Below, one piece after another: positions 40,988 to 50,973 of a stretch of 64,000 nt of DNA; positions within the stretch are counted from its first letter, which is position 1; each line of letters starts with the position of its first letter. Both the position numbers and the translations under genes were made by a program. Source of the stretch: an uncultured bacterium. Its GTDB lineage: Bacteria > Bacteroidota > Bacteroidia > Bacteroidales > Bacteroidaceae. Below the pieces are notes generated by a model that was not told where the DNA came from, ran no database searches, and saw only the letters and a list, made by a program, of their open reading frames with translations. The DNA lies in contig CAJMSE010000015.1 of NCBI GenBank assembly GCA_905216025.1, positions 23,678 through 87,677 of the forward strand, given 5' to 3'.

Positions 40988-43900
40988 CTACCTCGTCAGC
41001 GAGAACTTGAGGCTGAAGCCGAAGTCGTGCGTCGTGGTGGGATAGCTGCTGCTCGAGAGTAGCGGGGTGTTCGTCTGACGGTCGTAGTATGCACTGAGTG
41101 TGAGCAGCCGCGACAGCGTATAGTCTGCCATGAACGACATCTTGAACGCCGAGTTGCCGCTGCTGGCCGCACTCGTGACGGTGGCAATGTCGCGGGTGAT
41201 TGCCGCCTGCTTGCGGAACGATATGTCGAGGCGCATGTTCAGGTCGTGGTTGACGCCGCCTCGCGTTGCCCCTGCCGTCTGCCGGGTGTTCGTCTTGCTG
41301 TTGTTATTGGCGTTGCCGCCCCGTCCGCGCTGTGCTTTCTTTATCTTTCGCGAAGCTCCGCTGCCGAACAGGTTGAAGTTGCTTATCTTGTATCCCATGC
41401 CTATCACCCAGTCCTTGCTCAACGCCTCGTTCACCTGCACGCTCGTCATGCTGAGGTTCAGCACGCGCGTCGTACGGTATTCGACCTTGCACGTCAGTCC
41501 GCTCTCGAGCGTCACGTCCACGCCGAGCAGGGGCGAGAAGGCCTCGTTGATGCTCACCGTGCTGACATTATACATGCTGTTGGGCACCGGATTGCCCGTG
41601 GTGGCGTCGTTGATGAAGCCCAGTCCGTCCATATACTCACGGTAGGTGCTGTACGTGGCATAGCTTCCGACAGCGAAAATACTCTTGTATGAGTGGTTGA
41701 TGTTCACGCTCTTGAAGTGGTCGCGCAGCCACGGCAGCTTCGAAAGACCGCTGTAACGCACCGTCCAGTTGGGCAGCATGCGCTTGAGCGCGGGGAAAAT
41801 GTCGAGCGACGAGCCGGCGCCCGAGGTGTATGCCGACAGGAATGCGGGAATGAGCACGTCGGCACTATATTTGTTCACGCCGCCAAGCTCGGGATTATAG
41901 GGCGTTCCGCCGAGGCTGATGCCGTTGGCATCGGTAGTCCCTGCGGGATACATGGTGTTGGCATAGCGTGCCTGCACCCTGTCTCGGAACGACTCGATGG
42001 AAGCACAGAAGCGCGAGAACGACTTTGAACTGTATCCGTTATTAGCGTCGCCCATACCCTCGAGGGCGCTCTTCAGACTTATCGTCGTCATCGAGAACGT
42101 GCCGCTCTGCGTTGCCGGCATGCCCTGATACATGAACTGTATGCTGTTTGCCTTGTTCACGGTGCGGCTCGCGTTGAGGTCAATCTTCAGGTCGCGGATG
42201 GGCTCGAGGGTCATCCTCACCTGCAGGTCCTCGCTGCTGTTGGTCGTCGCCGGCGTGGCCACGCTGTCGTTGCAGAGCAGCCAGCCGTTGTCGTAGGCCT
42301 TGTTCAGATAACCGTCGCCCGTGAGACCGAAGGCGAAGTCGAGGCCGGGAGCGAGCACGCCGCCCGTCCGCTGGCCGAAAGCGTCGCCGATATTGGGGAT
42401 GAATCCGGGCAGCGTCATCGAGTACTGGTTGCGGTATGTGATGCCGATGCTGCGCACCATCATCAGGAAACGGGCCGCGCTCTGCGCCGGACTGTACCAC
42501 CACTTCTTCTCAAGAGGTTCCTTCGGCGTGACGCTCAGCTTGATCTTGACGGTGTCGAGGTTCTTGATGAGTATCTTGTTGGCGTCTATCACCTTGTATT
42601 TAAGGTCGTACGGGCGGCCGTCCTTGGTCCTGGCGGTCACGATGATGCGCTTGCTCTTCTTGTTGTGGGCCACTATCTGCGTGGTGTCTGGCTTCAGCGA
42701 GAGCTCACGCTGGTATGTATTCTTGTTCTTCGGGAGTTCCTTCTTCTCCTTTTCATCATCCTTGCCGTCCTTTTTCTTGCCGTCGTCCTTGGCGTCGCCC
42801 TTGCCCTTCGCAGCCTGCATGCGGCTGTTCGTCTTCGTTCCGGCACGCTTCACGTTTGTCTGGCGCTTGCTGAAGCGCTCGTTCGCCTTCTTGAGGAACG
42901 GCACGTGGTTATACAGCGTCTCCATGTTCAGCGTCGAGTTGATGTTCAGGTTGCGGTTGTTCGATATGGTGTTGCCGAGCGACGTGCCGTCGTCAAGCTC
43001 CGTTCCGCGGAGCCACGAGTATGTCGCCGTATACGAGGCATCGGCATTAAGCCAGTCGAATATGGGCAGCTTGTTCAGCGGAAGCTGGTACGATGCCGTG
43101 AAAGTCTGCTGGTAATCGAGCGGCGTTCCGAGGTTCTTTATGCTGTGACGGACCGAGTCTTTCCATGCCTGATAGCGCTCGGGATAGAGGTCTTTGTTGA
43201 CGGGGGTGTAGGGTTCCTCTATCTCCGCGTGCGTCGCCGACTGGAAATTCATGTGCAGGTTCTTGGTGAGGTCCCAGCGGAGCGAGAACTCGCGGTTCCA
43301 CAGGAACTGCTCGCTGAACGTCAGCGGCAGCTGCGAGCCGTCCAGTCCCTCGAGGTCACGCTCCTGAAGCTCGTAGTAGTTGCGTATCATCTCGCTGTTG
43401 AACGATATGTTCTGAGGCAGGTAGTTGATGCCGATGGCCTTCGGGAAGTTTATCCACTTGCTCTTGCCCTTGAGGTTCTTGAAGGGCTCATAGGTCTTGT
43501 ATACCGGCGTATAGCTGTAGTTCATCGAACCGCGCCACTGGTCTTCCTTCTCGTATACGGTGGTCTCGCCCGACGTATAGCGGTGCGAGTGGCTGTAACT
43601 GAACGAGAAGTTTGCCGGGTCGTAGGGCATGGGATGGCGCTTGGTCTTTATCCCTACGCGCACGTTCGACAGGGAGAAGTTTGTGTTTGTGGTCTTCGTC
43701 ACCGCGATAGACTCTATCGAGTCGCGCTCGCGCTTGTCGAGGGCGGCGTCGAGTGCGTCGTCGAGGCGCATGTCGGTGTCGAGCGGGTTGTACTTAGGCC
43801 GCGTCTCTTCCTTTGTCACCGAGTAGTAGAGCGGTGCCGTGACCTTGGCCTTGTCGGGGAAGAACTTGCCCAGTTCGAGGTTCGCCGTGAGGCTGTAGGT

Positions 43901-46900
43901 CTTGTAGTCGTCGGTCGAGCGCTGTGCCAGTCCCTCCTCGATGCCGCCGAATCCCTCGGTGACGATCTTGCCGGTGAGGTTCACCGTGCCGAAGTCTGAG
44001 AGCTGCATGTTAAGCGCTCCCGAGGCGGCCCAGCCTCCCCTGTTGTTGAATTCGAGCAGGCGCAGCTCGTTGACCCAGACCTCTCCCGACTTCTCCGACG
44101 ACGAGATGTTGCGCACGCCTATCATCATCGTCTTTATCTCGCCGAGCGACGGGTTTCCCATCACGCTTATCTTGTTGTTCGGCTTGTCGCTGTCGTAGTC
44201 GGAAAATACCGTCGTATACGACGCCCCGCCCACGGCACGGGCCTTGTTGCGGGCCTTCTTCAGTGCGGTGAAGACGGTCAGGTCTATGTCGAGCATGTTC
44301 TCCTCGGGCCACACCAGTATACGGTCGTCGGCTGAGGCGCTGTACTGCCGTTCGGGCGTAAGCTTCAGCGGAATCTCATATTCGTAATAGTTGCTCTTGT
44401 AGTCGCTGCCGAGGCGCACGAACACGGCAAGCTGGTCGTTCTGCAGCGACGTGGTGTTCTGCATCAGCTGGTTGGCATGCACGAACATCTGCAGGCGCTT
44501 ATACTGGCGCAGGTCGAGATTGGTGTTCTTGTATACGGCCTTCGCCTCGTTGCGAGAAAGGTTCTTGACGGTCATGTTCAGCGCCTGCTCGTTGCTCTCG
44601 ACGAGCTGCGGCTGCGACGGGTCGGTGACGCGACTGATGCCCGGCGGCAGCACGTAGTTCACCGGCTGCTTGTCGCCATACTCCTCGATGTTCACCGCGC
44701 TGACCTCGAGCGTGCCGCTGTTGCTCGACGCCGAGGTGCTGAGGTTCTGCTCATAGACGCGCCACTCGCCGCGCACGAGGTCGAGACTGCCGAAGCGCAG
44801 CACGACGGGCTTCTCGAAACCGGTGAGGAACATGCGCATGAAGCGTATCGACGTGAAGTCGTTTATCGAGCCTATGCGCTCCTTCGCGGCCGTGTTCACG
44901 GGGATGCGGAACTTATACCACTTGACTTCCTCCGTCTTTCCGTTGCTCAGAGGGGCATTGTACGTGCGCACGTCGGTGATGTAGTTCTGCCCGATGTTGT
45001 TCTCGTTGATGTCTTCCGGGCGTATGCTGACCTTGTACTGATAGTAGCGTTCGTACTCGTTCAGCGTGTAGTCCTGGTTAATATCCTCGACGTCGGGCGT
45101 CGTTTTATAAGATGTGTCGTAGCTCTCGTTGTTTCCGTCGTTGTCCGGCGAGTTGCCCTGCGGGTTGTTTATGCGCTTGTAGCGTTCGAGGATGGAAGCC
45201 TGGCGGCTGTCGAGGTCGCTGCCGCGGTAGTAGTGGTAGTTGTCGTTTGCGGGGTCTGCCGTCCACGCATTGCGTATGCTGTCGTTGGCTATCGTGCCGA
45301 CGAAAGCGTTGAAGTCGGAGTAGGCGGAGAAGCTGCGCTCCTCCTCGTCGTTGAGGCCGTTGAGGCCGACGTCCTGCAATTCACGCGAGCCGGCAGTCGT
45401 GGCGAAGGCGTATGTCTGCGTCGCCTGCACGGGAATCTTTCCCCACTGCGTCGTGGTGAAGCTGCCGCTGCCGTCCACCGGCATGCCGCTCTCATAGAAT
45501 TTCTTGCCGTCGCGCAGCACGTCCTCGCTCACCTCACCGAGGTTTATGTACAGGTCGCCGCCATGCGACGAGGCGTCGCCGGCCTGACGGGAGTATATGA
45601 ACGGGTCGAGCAGCCAGAACTCTACATACTCTATGTTGGCCGCCTCGAAGTCGTTGGTGTCGAGCCGGCGCATCATGCCTCCCCACTTGGTGGCCGGCGC
45701 CTGCATCGTTCCGTCGGGATTTATCGCCGTCGAGAAGTTGTAGGGACCGCGCTCGTTGGGATAGTAGGCCAGGTTGAGGATGGGAAGGGTGGACGTGGCC
45801 CCGTTGTAGGAGCTCTGGTCGCGGTTGGGATAGAGTTCGCTGACGTAGACCTCACGCACGTAATGGTTCGACAACTGCTCGAGATCGCTCTTGATGTGCG
45901 ACGGTGTGAGCGAGCTGCTCCGATATGTGAACAGCGGGTCTACCGTATACCATGCGAGCAGCGAGCGGTTGAAGCCGCTGGTAAGGCCAGCCTTGTCCGA
46001 GTGTTCGGGGAAGAGAGAGGGCACGCTCGAGAGCACCCACGACTTAGGCTCGGAAATGTCTATGCCGTTCTTGGTGTTCTCGAAGTCGTCTATGTATGAG
46101 GCATCGTCCTGCGTGCCGCCGGCCTGTCCGGCTATCAGCTGGGCAAACTCGCCGGTGAACGACAGCTGCGACGGCTGCGTGCAGTGCAGGAACGGAATCT
46201 TGTCGAGCATGTTGGTGAGCCACTGGCTCTCCTTCTTCCAGTTGAGGTTGAGGCCCCACAGTATGTTGTTCAGCGGCTCTGAGCCCATCGTCACCTTCGA
46301 GGTCAGCGTCTGTTCGGTCAGGCGCTGGAACGTACCGCCTATCTGGAAGTCTTTTGAGAAGTCGTACTCCCAGTTCAGACCGAACATCGTCTTGCGCTGC
46401 ATGCCGTAGTCGGTGTTGCTCTCGAGGCTGACGCTCACCGACGTTCCGGCATCGATGATGCTCTGGTTGAGTATGGTCACCTCGCCGGCGGAGTAGTCGA
46501 CGCTGTAGTCGGCGCCCTCCGTAAGTACGACGCCGCCAGCCGTCACCACGACGGAACCCTGCGGCACGTTATACGCTCCGAGCGAGATTACGTTTGCCGA
46601 CGTGCCCTTGAACTGTCCCATGAGCACGTACTTGTCTTTCTCGGCCATCTGTCTGGCGGCGGTCTTCGTCGTGTCGTAGAGTTCGGTGAACGCGTACTTG
46701 TCTGCCGTCTCTGCCGGCACGCCCGCACCGATGAGGTATGAGCGCATGTAGGAGCCGAACGGCTCGGCCGCCGGGAAAAACACGCGGCCGTTGCTGACGG
46801 TATATCCCTCCACGAAGTCGAAGTAGCCGTTGGGGTGCGGCTTGTTGTTGTTGTCGAGGCGGTCGGCGCCGAGCACCTTGATGAGGGTGCGGTCCTTGAC

Positions 46901-48625
46901 CTGCTGCTCGGGTATATAAGTAAGGTATACGCCTGCCGTGTCGCTCTGATACTTCACGTCGAGGCGGAACTTTGTCTTCTCCACCGTCGAGGCGAGGAAG
47001 TACACGTTCTTCATCATCAGCCGCCAGTTGGCCATCTGCGGGCTGTTGTTCGTGTTCTTCAGCGACTTCACGAAGATAGCTTCGGACGTGTTGGTGTTGT
47101 CGGAGGCGAACTCTCCGACCTGGTATGTCTGTCCGCCCAGCGTATATTCGTATGCCACGGCGAGTATCTGGTCCGTCTGGAGGGTGGTCCGCAGGGATAT
47201 GTAGCCGAGGGCGGAGTTTACCGTATACTCCGACGACGACAGCAGGCGGGCGCTCTGCACCTTCTCGTAGTCTACGCCGCCGGCAAATCCCGGGATGGCG
47301 TCGAGCACGGTGTTTGTCTGGTCTATGTCGCGCGCGGCCACATAGTCGTGTGTCATCGAGTAGTATTCGGAGTTTGCGGCATTGGCCGGAGCCACATCGC
47401 CAGCCCCGCCCCAGAGCTCGTTTTTCAGGTAGCGGCCCTCGCCGAGATCGGACAGGGCGATGATGTTTCGCGTGTTGCTGGTCGTTCCCGTCTTGTTCGT
47501 CACCCACACCTCGACACGCGTTATCTTCACGCCGGTGGTCATGTTGGGCAGCGTCGCCATCGAGCGGTCATAGCGCTCGCGGAAGTAGTGGGCGAGGAAG
47601 AAGTGGCGGTTTTCCTCGTAGTTGGAAGCGTTTATCTCGAAGGGAGTCAGCTGTGTGCCGCCGCGCGACGACACGCTCTTCGTCGTCGAGTTCTTCTGCG
47701 ACAGCACAGTCTGGAGCTTCAGCTTGCCGAACTGCATGTCCGTGCGCACGCCGAAGAGCGAGCTGGCACCCTTGATGAGCGACGAGTTTGAGGGGAACGT
47801 GACGTTTCCGGCCTCCACGAGCTTTATTATCTCGTCTTCCTTGCCCTCGTAGCGCAGCTTGATGTTCTTCGTGTCGAAGTCAAACGTTGCGTCGGTGTTG
47901 TAGTTCAGGTTCATGTTTACCTTGTCGCCGACCTTTCCGTTGAGGCTGAGGTTTATCTTCTCGTCAAAGTCGAAGGCCTTGGTCTTACGGTTACGGATGG
48001 GCAGCGAAGGGTTGTCGATGCTCTTCAGGTTGGCGCCAATCTTCAGCTCGGCCGTTCCCTGCGTCTTTATGCGCACGCCGCCGGGGCCGAAAATCTTTTC
48101 CGCCGGACCGAGGTCGAAGTGCATGTCGGAGAAGGAGAACTTGTCCTTGCCCTTCGCCGCCACGTTCTCGGCGTCTTTCTTACGGAAGAACTCCTGCATG
48201 GCGCGTCGCCCGCTCCATGCCCTGTACTCCTCGGGAGTCATCAGCACGGGGGTGTTCAGGTATGAGTCGCCTATCTTCGAGCCCACGTAGTAGACGCCTA
48301 ATGAGTCGTCATACTCGGCCTCCTGCTTTATGTTGTCCGGCATCTTCAGGTCTACGGCCGACGAGTCGAGGTCGTCCACGGCCATCGGTGCAGTCTTCTT
48401 TATCTTCCACCGCGGGTGGAGCAGCGAGTCGGGAATCTCCTCGTCGCCTGCCGTCAGCTTCGGCTGTGCCTTTGGCACGGGGCGCTTCGGGGCTGTCTTG
48501 TCGTCCTGGGGCGTGGCGAGCACGCAGATGAAACAGAGGAAGAGGAGTGCCAGGCCGGCGGCCATGCGCCTCCCGTCACTCTTCTTACACCTATTATATA
48601 TATGTCTCTTCCTGTCTCTTATCAT
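40988..48625 (-). CDS. sprA: T9SS outer-membrane translocon SprA (Sov)
   Basis: 2545 residues, the size class of SprA/Sov. It forms the giant 36-strand barrel that carries T9SS cargo across the outer membrane. An N-terminal export signal lies in MAAGLALLFLCFICVLATP (second ATG, 48565). Two large, repeated SprA-N domains follow (NLNGKVGDKVNMNLNYNTDA-like text), and the C-terminus ends in barrel strands (FGFSLKFSLTR). A Lys-rich low-complexity segment near 1930-1960 (KGDAKDDGKKKDGKDDEKEK) is probably an exposed loop. ruvA lies 13 bp upstream; the pair is a synteny I recall in other Bacteroidota. Other T9SS genes are not in the window. Confidence 0.96.
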   Translation of the reverse strand: MIRDRKRHIYNRCKKSDGRRMAAGLALLFLCFICVLATPQDDKTAPKRPVPKAQPKLTAGDEEIPDSLLHPRWKIKKTAPMAVDDLDSSAVDLKMPDNIKQEAEYDDSLGVYYVGSKIGDSYLNTPVLMTPEEYRAWSGRRAMQEFFRKKDAENVAAKGKDKFSFSDMHFDLGPAEKIFGPGGVRIKTQGTAELKIGANLKSIDNPSLPIRNRKTKAFDFDEKINLSLNGKVGDKVNMNLNYNTDATFDFDTKNIKLRYEGKEDEIIKLVEAGNVTFPSNSSLIKGASSLFGVRTDMQFGKLKLQTVLSQKNSTTKSVSSRGGTQLTPFEINASNYEENRHFFLAHYFRERYDRSMATLPNMTTGVKITRVEVWVTNKTGTTSNTRNIIALSDLGEGRYLKNELWGGAGDVAPANAANSEYYSMTHDYVAARDIDQTNTVLDAIPGFAGGVDYEKVQSARLLSSSEYTVNSALGYISLRTTLQTDQILAVAYEYTLGGQTYQVGEFASDNTNTSEAIFVKSLKNTNNSPQMANWRLMMKNVYFLASTVEKTKFRLDVKYQSDTAGVYLTYIPEQQVKDRTLIKVLGADRLDNNNKPHPNGYFDFVEGYTVSNGRVFFPAAEPFGSYMRSYLIGAGVPAETADKYAFTELYDTTKTAARQMAEKDKYVLMGQFKGTSANVISLGAYNVPQGSVVVTAGGVVLTEGADYSVDYSAGEVTILNQSIIDAGTSVSVSLESNTDYGMQRKTMFGLNWEYDFSKDFQIGGTFQRLTEQTLTSKVTMGSEPLNNILWGLNLNWKKESQWLTNMLDKIPFLHCTQPSQLSFTGEFAQLIAGQAGGTQDDASYIDDFENTKNGIDISEPKSWVLSSVPSLFPEHSDKAGLTSGFNRSLLAWYTVDPLFTYRSSSLTPSHIKSDLEQLSNHYVREVYVSELYPNRDQSSYNGATSTLPILNLAYYPNERGPYNFSTAINPDGTMQAPATKWGGMMRRLDTNDFEAANIEYVEFWLLDPFIYSRQAGDASSHGGDLYINLGEVSEDVLRDGKKFYESGMPVDGSGSFTTTQWGKIPVQATQTYAFATTAGSRELQDVGLNGLNDEEERSFSAYSDFNAFVGTIANDSIRNAWTADPANDNYHYYRGSDLDSRQASILERYKRINNPQGNSPDNDGNNESYDTSYKTTPDVEDINQDYTLNEYERYYQYKVSIRPEDINENNIGQNYITDVRTYNAPLSNGKTEEVKWYKFRIPVNTAAKERIGSINDFTSIRFMRMFLTGFEKPVVLRFGSLDLVRGEWRVYEQNLSTSASSNSGTLEVSAVNIEEYGDKQPVNYVLPPGISRVTDPSQPQLVESNEQALNMTVKNLSRNEAKAVYKNTNLDLRQYKRLQMFVHANQLMQNTTSLQNDQLAVFVRLGSDYKSNYYEYEIPLKLTPERQYSASADDRILVWPEENMLDIDLTVFTALKKARNKARAVGGASYTTVFSDYDSDKPNNKISVMGNPSLGEIKTMMIGVRNISSSEKSGEVWVNELRLLEFNNRGGWAASGALNMQLSDFGTVNLTGKIVTEGFGGIEEGLAQRSTDDYKTYSLTANLELGKFFPDKAKVTAPLYYSVTKEETRPKYNPLDTDMRLDDALDAALDKRERDSIESIAVTKTTNTNFSLSNVRVGIKTKRHPMPYDPANFSFSYSHSHRYTSGETTVYEKEDQWRGSMNYSYTPVYKTYEPFKNLKGKSKWINFPKAIGINYLPQNISFNSEMIRNYYELQERDLEGLDGSQLPLTFSEQFLWNREFSLRWDLTKNLHMNFQSATHAEIEEPYTPVNKDLYPERYQAWKDSVRHSIKNLGTPLDYQQTFTASYQLPLNKLPIFDWLNADASYTATYSWLRGTELDDGTSLGNTISNNRNLNINSTLNMETLYNHVPFLKKANERFSKRQTNVKRAGTKTNSRMQAAKGKGDAKDDGKKKDGKDDEKEKKELPKNKNTYQRELSLKPDTTQIVAHNKKSKRIIVTARTKDGRPYDLKYKVIDANKILIKNLDTVKIKLSVTPKEPLEKKWWYSPAQSAARFLMMVRSIGITYRNQYSMTLPGFIPNIGDAFGQRTGGVLAPGLDFAFGLTGDGYLNKAYDNGWLLCNDSVATPATTNSSEDLQVRMTLEPIRDLKIDLNASRTVNKANSIQFMYQGMPATQSGTFSMTTISLKSALEGMGDANNGYSSKSFSRFCASIESFRDRVQARYANTMYPAGTTDANGISLGGTPYNPELGGVNKYSADVLIPAFLSAYTSGAGSSLDIFPALKRMLPNWTVRYSGLSKLPWLRDHFKSVNINHSYKSIFAVGSYATYSTYREYMDGLGFINDATTGNPVPNSMYNVSTVSINEAFSPLLGVDVTLESGLTCKVEYRTTRVLNLSMTSVQVNEALSKDWVIGMGYKISNFNLFGSGASRKIKKAQRGRGGNANNNSKTNTRQTAGATRGGVNHDLNMRLDISFRKQAAITRDIATVTSAASSGNSAFKMSFMADYTLSRLLTLSAYYDRQTNTPLLSSSSYPTTTHDFGFSLKFSLTR

Positions 48626-48638
48626 GCTTGACGAACGG

Positions 48639-49241
48639 TCATTTTATCTGCTTCAGCGCCATCTTGACAACCACCTCTACCGGTGCGGAGGGGTTTTCTT
48701 CAAGAATCTGGAGCACCACCTTCTGCGACGGAGCCGGTGCGAAGCCGAGCATGGTGAGTGCGCCGACGGCCTCGTCCTTCACCTGCGTGTCTATCGGGGC
48801 GGCTATCGAGCCTCCTGCGGGTATCTCGCCGGTGATGCCGAGGGCCACTATCTTGTCGCGCAGGTCCACTATTATGCGCTGCGCCGTCTTCAGGCCGATG
48901 CCCTTCACGGCCTTTATCATGCGCTCGTTGCCTGTCGAGATGCTGTCGCACAGCTCCGACAGACTCATCGACGAGAGCACCATCCGCGCCGTATTCGTGC
49001 CCACGCCGGACACGCTGATGAGCAGCTCGAACAGCTCGCGCTCCTTCTTGCCGGCAAAGCCGTAGAGCACGTGGGCGTCCTCGCGTATGGCTTCGTAGAC
49101 ATACAGCTTCACGTCGTGCTTGCCCTGTATGGCCGTATACGTGTTGAGGGATATGTTGAGTCCGTATCCGATGCCGCCCGCCTCAACGGTTGCAAGTGCG
49201 GGGGTGAGCTCGGTGAGCTCGCCTTTGATGTATTCTATCAT
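48639..49241 (-). CDS. ruvA: Holliday junction DNA helicase subunit RuvA
   Basis: 200 residues. Binds Holliday junctions and loads RuvB. Domain I (MIEYIKGELTEL...) is followed by the two helix-hairpin-helix motifs (FELLISVSGVGTNTARM, IKAVKGIGLKTAQRI). A flexible linker with Pro/Gly/Ala and the C-terminal RuvB-binding domain (LGFAPAPSQKVVLQILEEN) complete the protein. Normal length. It is co-directional with sprA. An inverted repeat TTTTCGT/ACGAAAA (49252-49283) precedes it. Confidence 0.95.
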   Translation of the reverse strand: MIEYIKGELTELTPALATVEAGGIGYGLNISLNTYTAIQGKHDVKLYVYEAIREDAHVLYGFAGKKERELFELLISVSGVGTNTARMVLSSMSLSELCDSISTGNERMIKAVKGIGLKTAQRIIVDLRDKIVALGITGEIPAGGSIAAPIDTQVKDEAVGALTMLGFAPAPSQKVVLQILEENPSAPVEVVVKMALKQIK

Positions 49242-49299
49242 TATTCCAAGTTTTCGTATATATACAATTCTATAAACGAAAACCGCCTTTTTTTATTGT

Positions 49300-49327
49300 A
49301 TTCTACTTCAAGAACCTGTTTAATTTC
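49300..49327. repeat. 28-bp direct repeat, left copy
   Basis: Identical to 50946-50973. The two copies flank the AAA/DUF1703 gene; the right copy is the 3' end of the sulfatase coding sequence and this one is a detached duplicate, 22 bp after the ATPase stop. Confidence 0.85.
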
Positions 49328-49349
49328 CTTGCTCCGAGGGCATCGACGC

Positions 49350-50900
49350 CTATCCGATGACCCACTTTTCGATATTCCTCGTCGCCGAAGAGAAGTTCAC
49401 TCCCACGCGTATCACCTCCGTTCCGTCAGTCGAGAACGGCAGGGCATAGTCCTTGGCCTCTATCTGCTGCAGGGCCTCCTCTGCCGTACGGTCGAGCTTG
49501 AACTCCATGACGTAGGTGTATCCGGCGGTCTGGAGCACCATGTCTATGCGGCCGGCACTCGTGTGATACTCTGCGCGGACGTGCATGCCGAGCAGCTTAT
49601 ACAGTATGAACAGCACGTTCTGATAGTGGTTTTCCTGCTCCCTGACAAGCTCGTAGGGCGTATCTGCGAAAAAGCTGCGCAGGCGGCGGAGGAAGTCTTC
49701 GGTGCGTCCGGCCTCCACATCCCTTACGAAATCCTGTATGATGAACGGGGCATCCACATTGCCCGGGGCGGCATAGAAGGGGAGCAGATACTTCATGAAC
49801 CCCTCCTCCACCTCGGCATTGGGGAATCCGAGGGTGTAGATGCCGAAGTCTGCGTCGTAGTCTTTTATGGTCAGATAGCCGCTCTGATAAATCACGGGCA
49901 CGGGATTGGCCGACGTGGCGTCGATGCTGTTCAGCACATCCTCCGTCGTTCGCTCTCCGGCCATGCGCTCAAGACTGTAGCCATGCTTCTGAAGGAGATA
50001 CACGAGATATGACGGCGTGCCTGTCTCAAACCAGTAGTTGCCGAACGTGCGGGCGTCAAGGGCGTTCAACACGCTGAACGGATTATACAGTCCGGGTTGC
50101 TCCGGAGCGAAATGATAGCCGTCGTAGCGGCGCTCCATCTCGGCCAGCAGCCGGTCTTCGGCCATTCCCTGCTCGGCTGCCATGCGCGATATGTAGGGCA
50201 TGAGGCAGCCGCGCATCTCCCCGCCGGTGATTCCGCACAGGGCATGATAGTCCCGGCGCATCGATATGTCCTTAAGGTTGTTCAAGTCGCTGAACACGCT
50301 TACCTTGCCGAACTTGGTCACTCCGGTGAGCATCGCGAAGCGGATATAGCCGTCGCACGACTTCAATGCGCCGTAGAAGGCTTTGAGCATGCTGTGGTAT
50401 TCCTCCTGCAACGGCTCGTTGCCGATGGCTTGGAGCATGGGCTTGTCGTATTCGTCGACGAGTATCGCCACGCGGCGTCCCGTCTTGGCGTATGCCCGCT
50501 CTATCACGTAGGAGAACCGCTCTTCAGGCACGCGGTCTCTCTTCTCGTCGCCATAGAGTGCCTCCCACTTCTCGAGATGCTCGTTGAGGATTCCGGCCAG
50601 TGCCTGCCCGTCCTTGTAGTTGCGCGTGTTGAGGTCGAGATGGAACACGGGGCATGCCTCCCAGGCCGTCTCAAGCTCCGATATGGCAAGCCCGTCGAAC
50701 AGCTCGCGCTTACCGTCGAAATAGGCATGGAGCGTCGAGAGCAGCAGACTCTTGCCGAAACGGCGCGGCCGCGACAGGAAGTAATAGCTGCCGCTCGACA
50801 CGAGATTATAGACAAGTGCCGTCTTGTCTACATACAGATAGCCCTCGGTGCGTATCTTCTCGAAGTTCTGTATACCTATCGGTAGTTTCTGAAGTCTCAT
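49350..50900 (-). CDS. AAA-ATPase-like / DUF1703 (PD-(D/E)XK) protein
   Basis: 516 residues. N-terminal AAA-ATPase-like domain (IGIQNFEKIRTEGYLYVDKT) with Walker A RPRRFGKSLL and Walker B ILVDEYDKPM. C-terminal DUF1703 nuclease-like domain with AGRIDMVLQ...YVMEFKLD. A large family multi-copy in Bacteroidota; activity unproven, thought to be a mobile or defence-like element. The whole unit, from the promoter (-7 TATCTTTG, minus, 50925-50932) to the stop, lies between two 28-bp direct repeats, as if inserted at the end of the sulfatase gene. Confidence 0.9.
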   Translation of the reverse strand: MRLQKLPIGIQNFEKIRTEGYLYVDKTALVYNLVSSGSYYFLSRPRRFGKSLLLSTLHAYFDGKRELFDGLAISELETAWEACPVFHLDLNTRNYKDGQALAGILNEHLEKWEALYGDEKRDRVPEERFSYVIERAYAKTGRRVAILVDEYDKPMLQAIGNEPLQEEYHSMLKAFYGALKSCDGYIRFAMLTGVTKFGKVSVFSDLNNLKDISMRRDYHALCGITGGEMRGCLMPYISRMAAEQGMAEDRLLAEMERRYDGYHFAPEQPGLYNPFSVLNALDARTFGNYWFETGTPSYLVYLLQKHGYSLERMAGERTTEDVLNSIDATSANPVPVIYQSGYLTIKDYDADFGIYTLGFPNAEVEEGFMKYLLPFYAAPGNVDAPFIIQDFVRDVEAGRTEDFLRRLRSFFADTPYELVREQENHYQNVLFILYKLLGMHVRAEYHTSAGRIDMVLQTAGYTYVMEFKLDRTAEEALQQIEAKDYALPFSTDGTEVIRVGVNFSSATRNIEKWVIG

Positions 50901-50924
50901 GCGCGTGATATTTTAATGTCTATG

Positions 50925-50932
50925 CAAAGATA
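50925..50932 (-). promoter_or_regulatory. -7 element of the AAA/DUF1703 gene
   Basis: TATCTTTG on the minus strand, about 25 bp before the ATG. The -33 region falls inside the 28-bp repeat that ends the sulfatase gene. Confidence 0.6.
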
Positions 50933-50945
50933 GTGATAATATCGC

Positions 50946-50973
50946 ATTCTACTTCAAGAACCTGTTTAATTTC
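50946..50973. repeat. 28-bp direct repeat, right copy
   Basis: Identical to 49300-49327, 1646 bp away. Here it forms the last codons and stop (-KLNRFLK and TAG) of the sulfatase gene. Confidence 0.85.
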
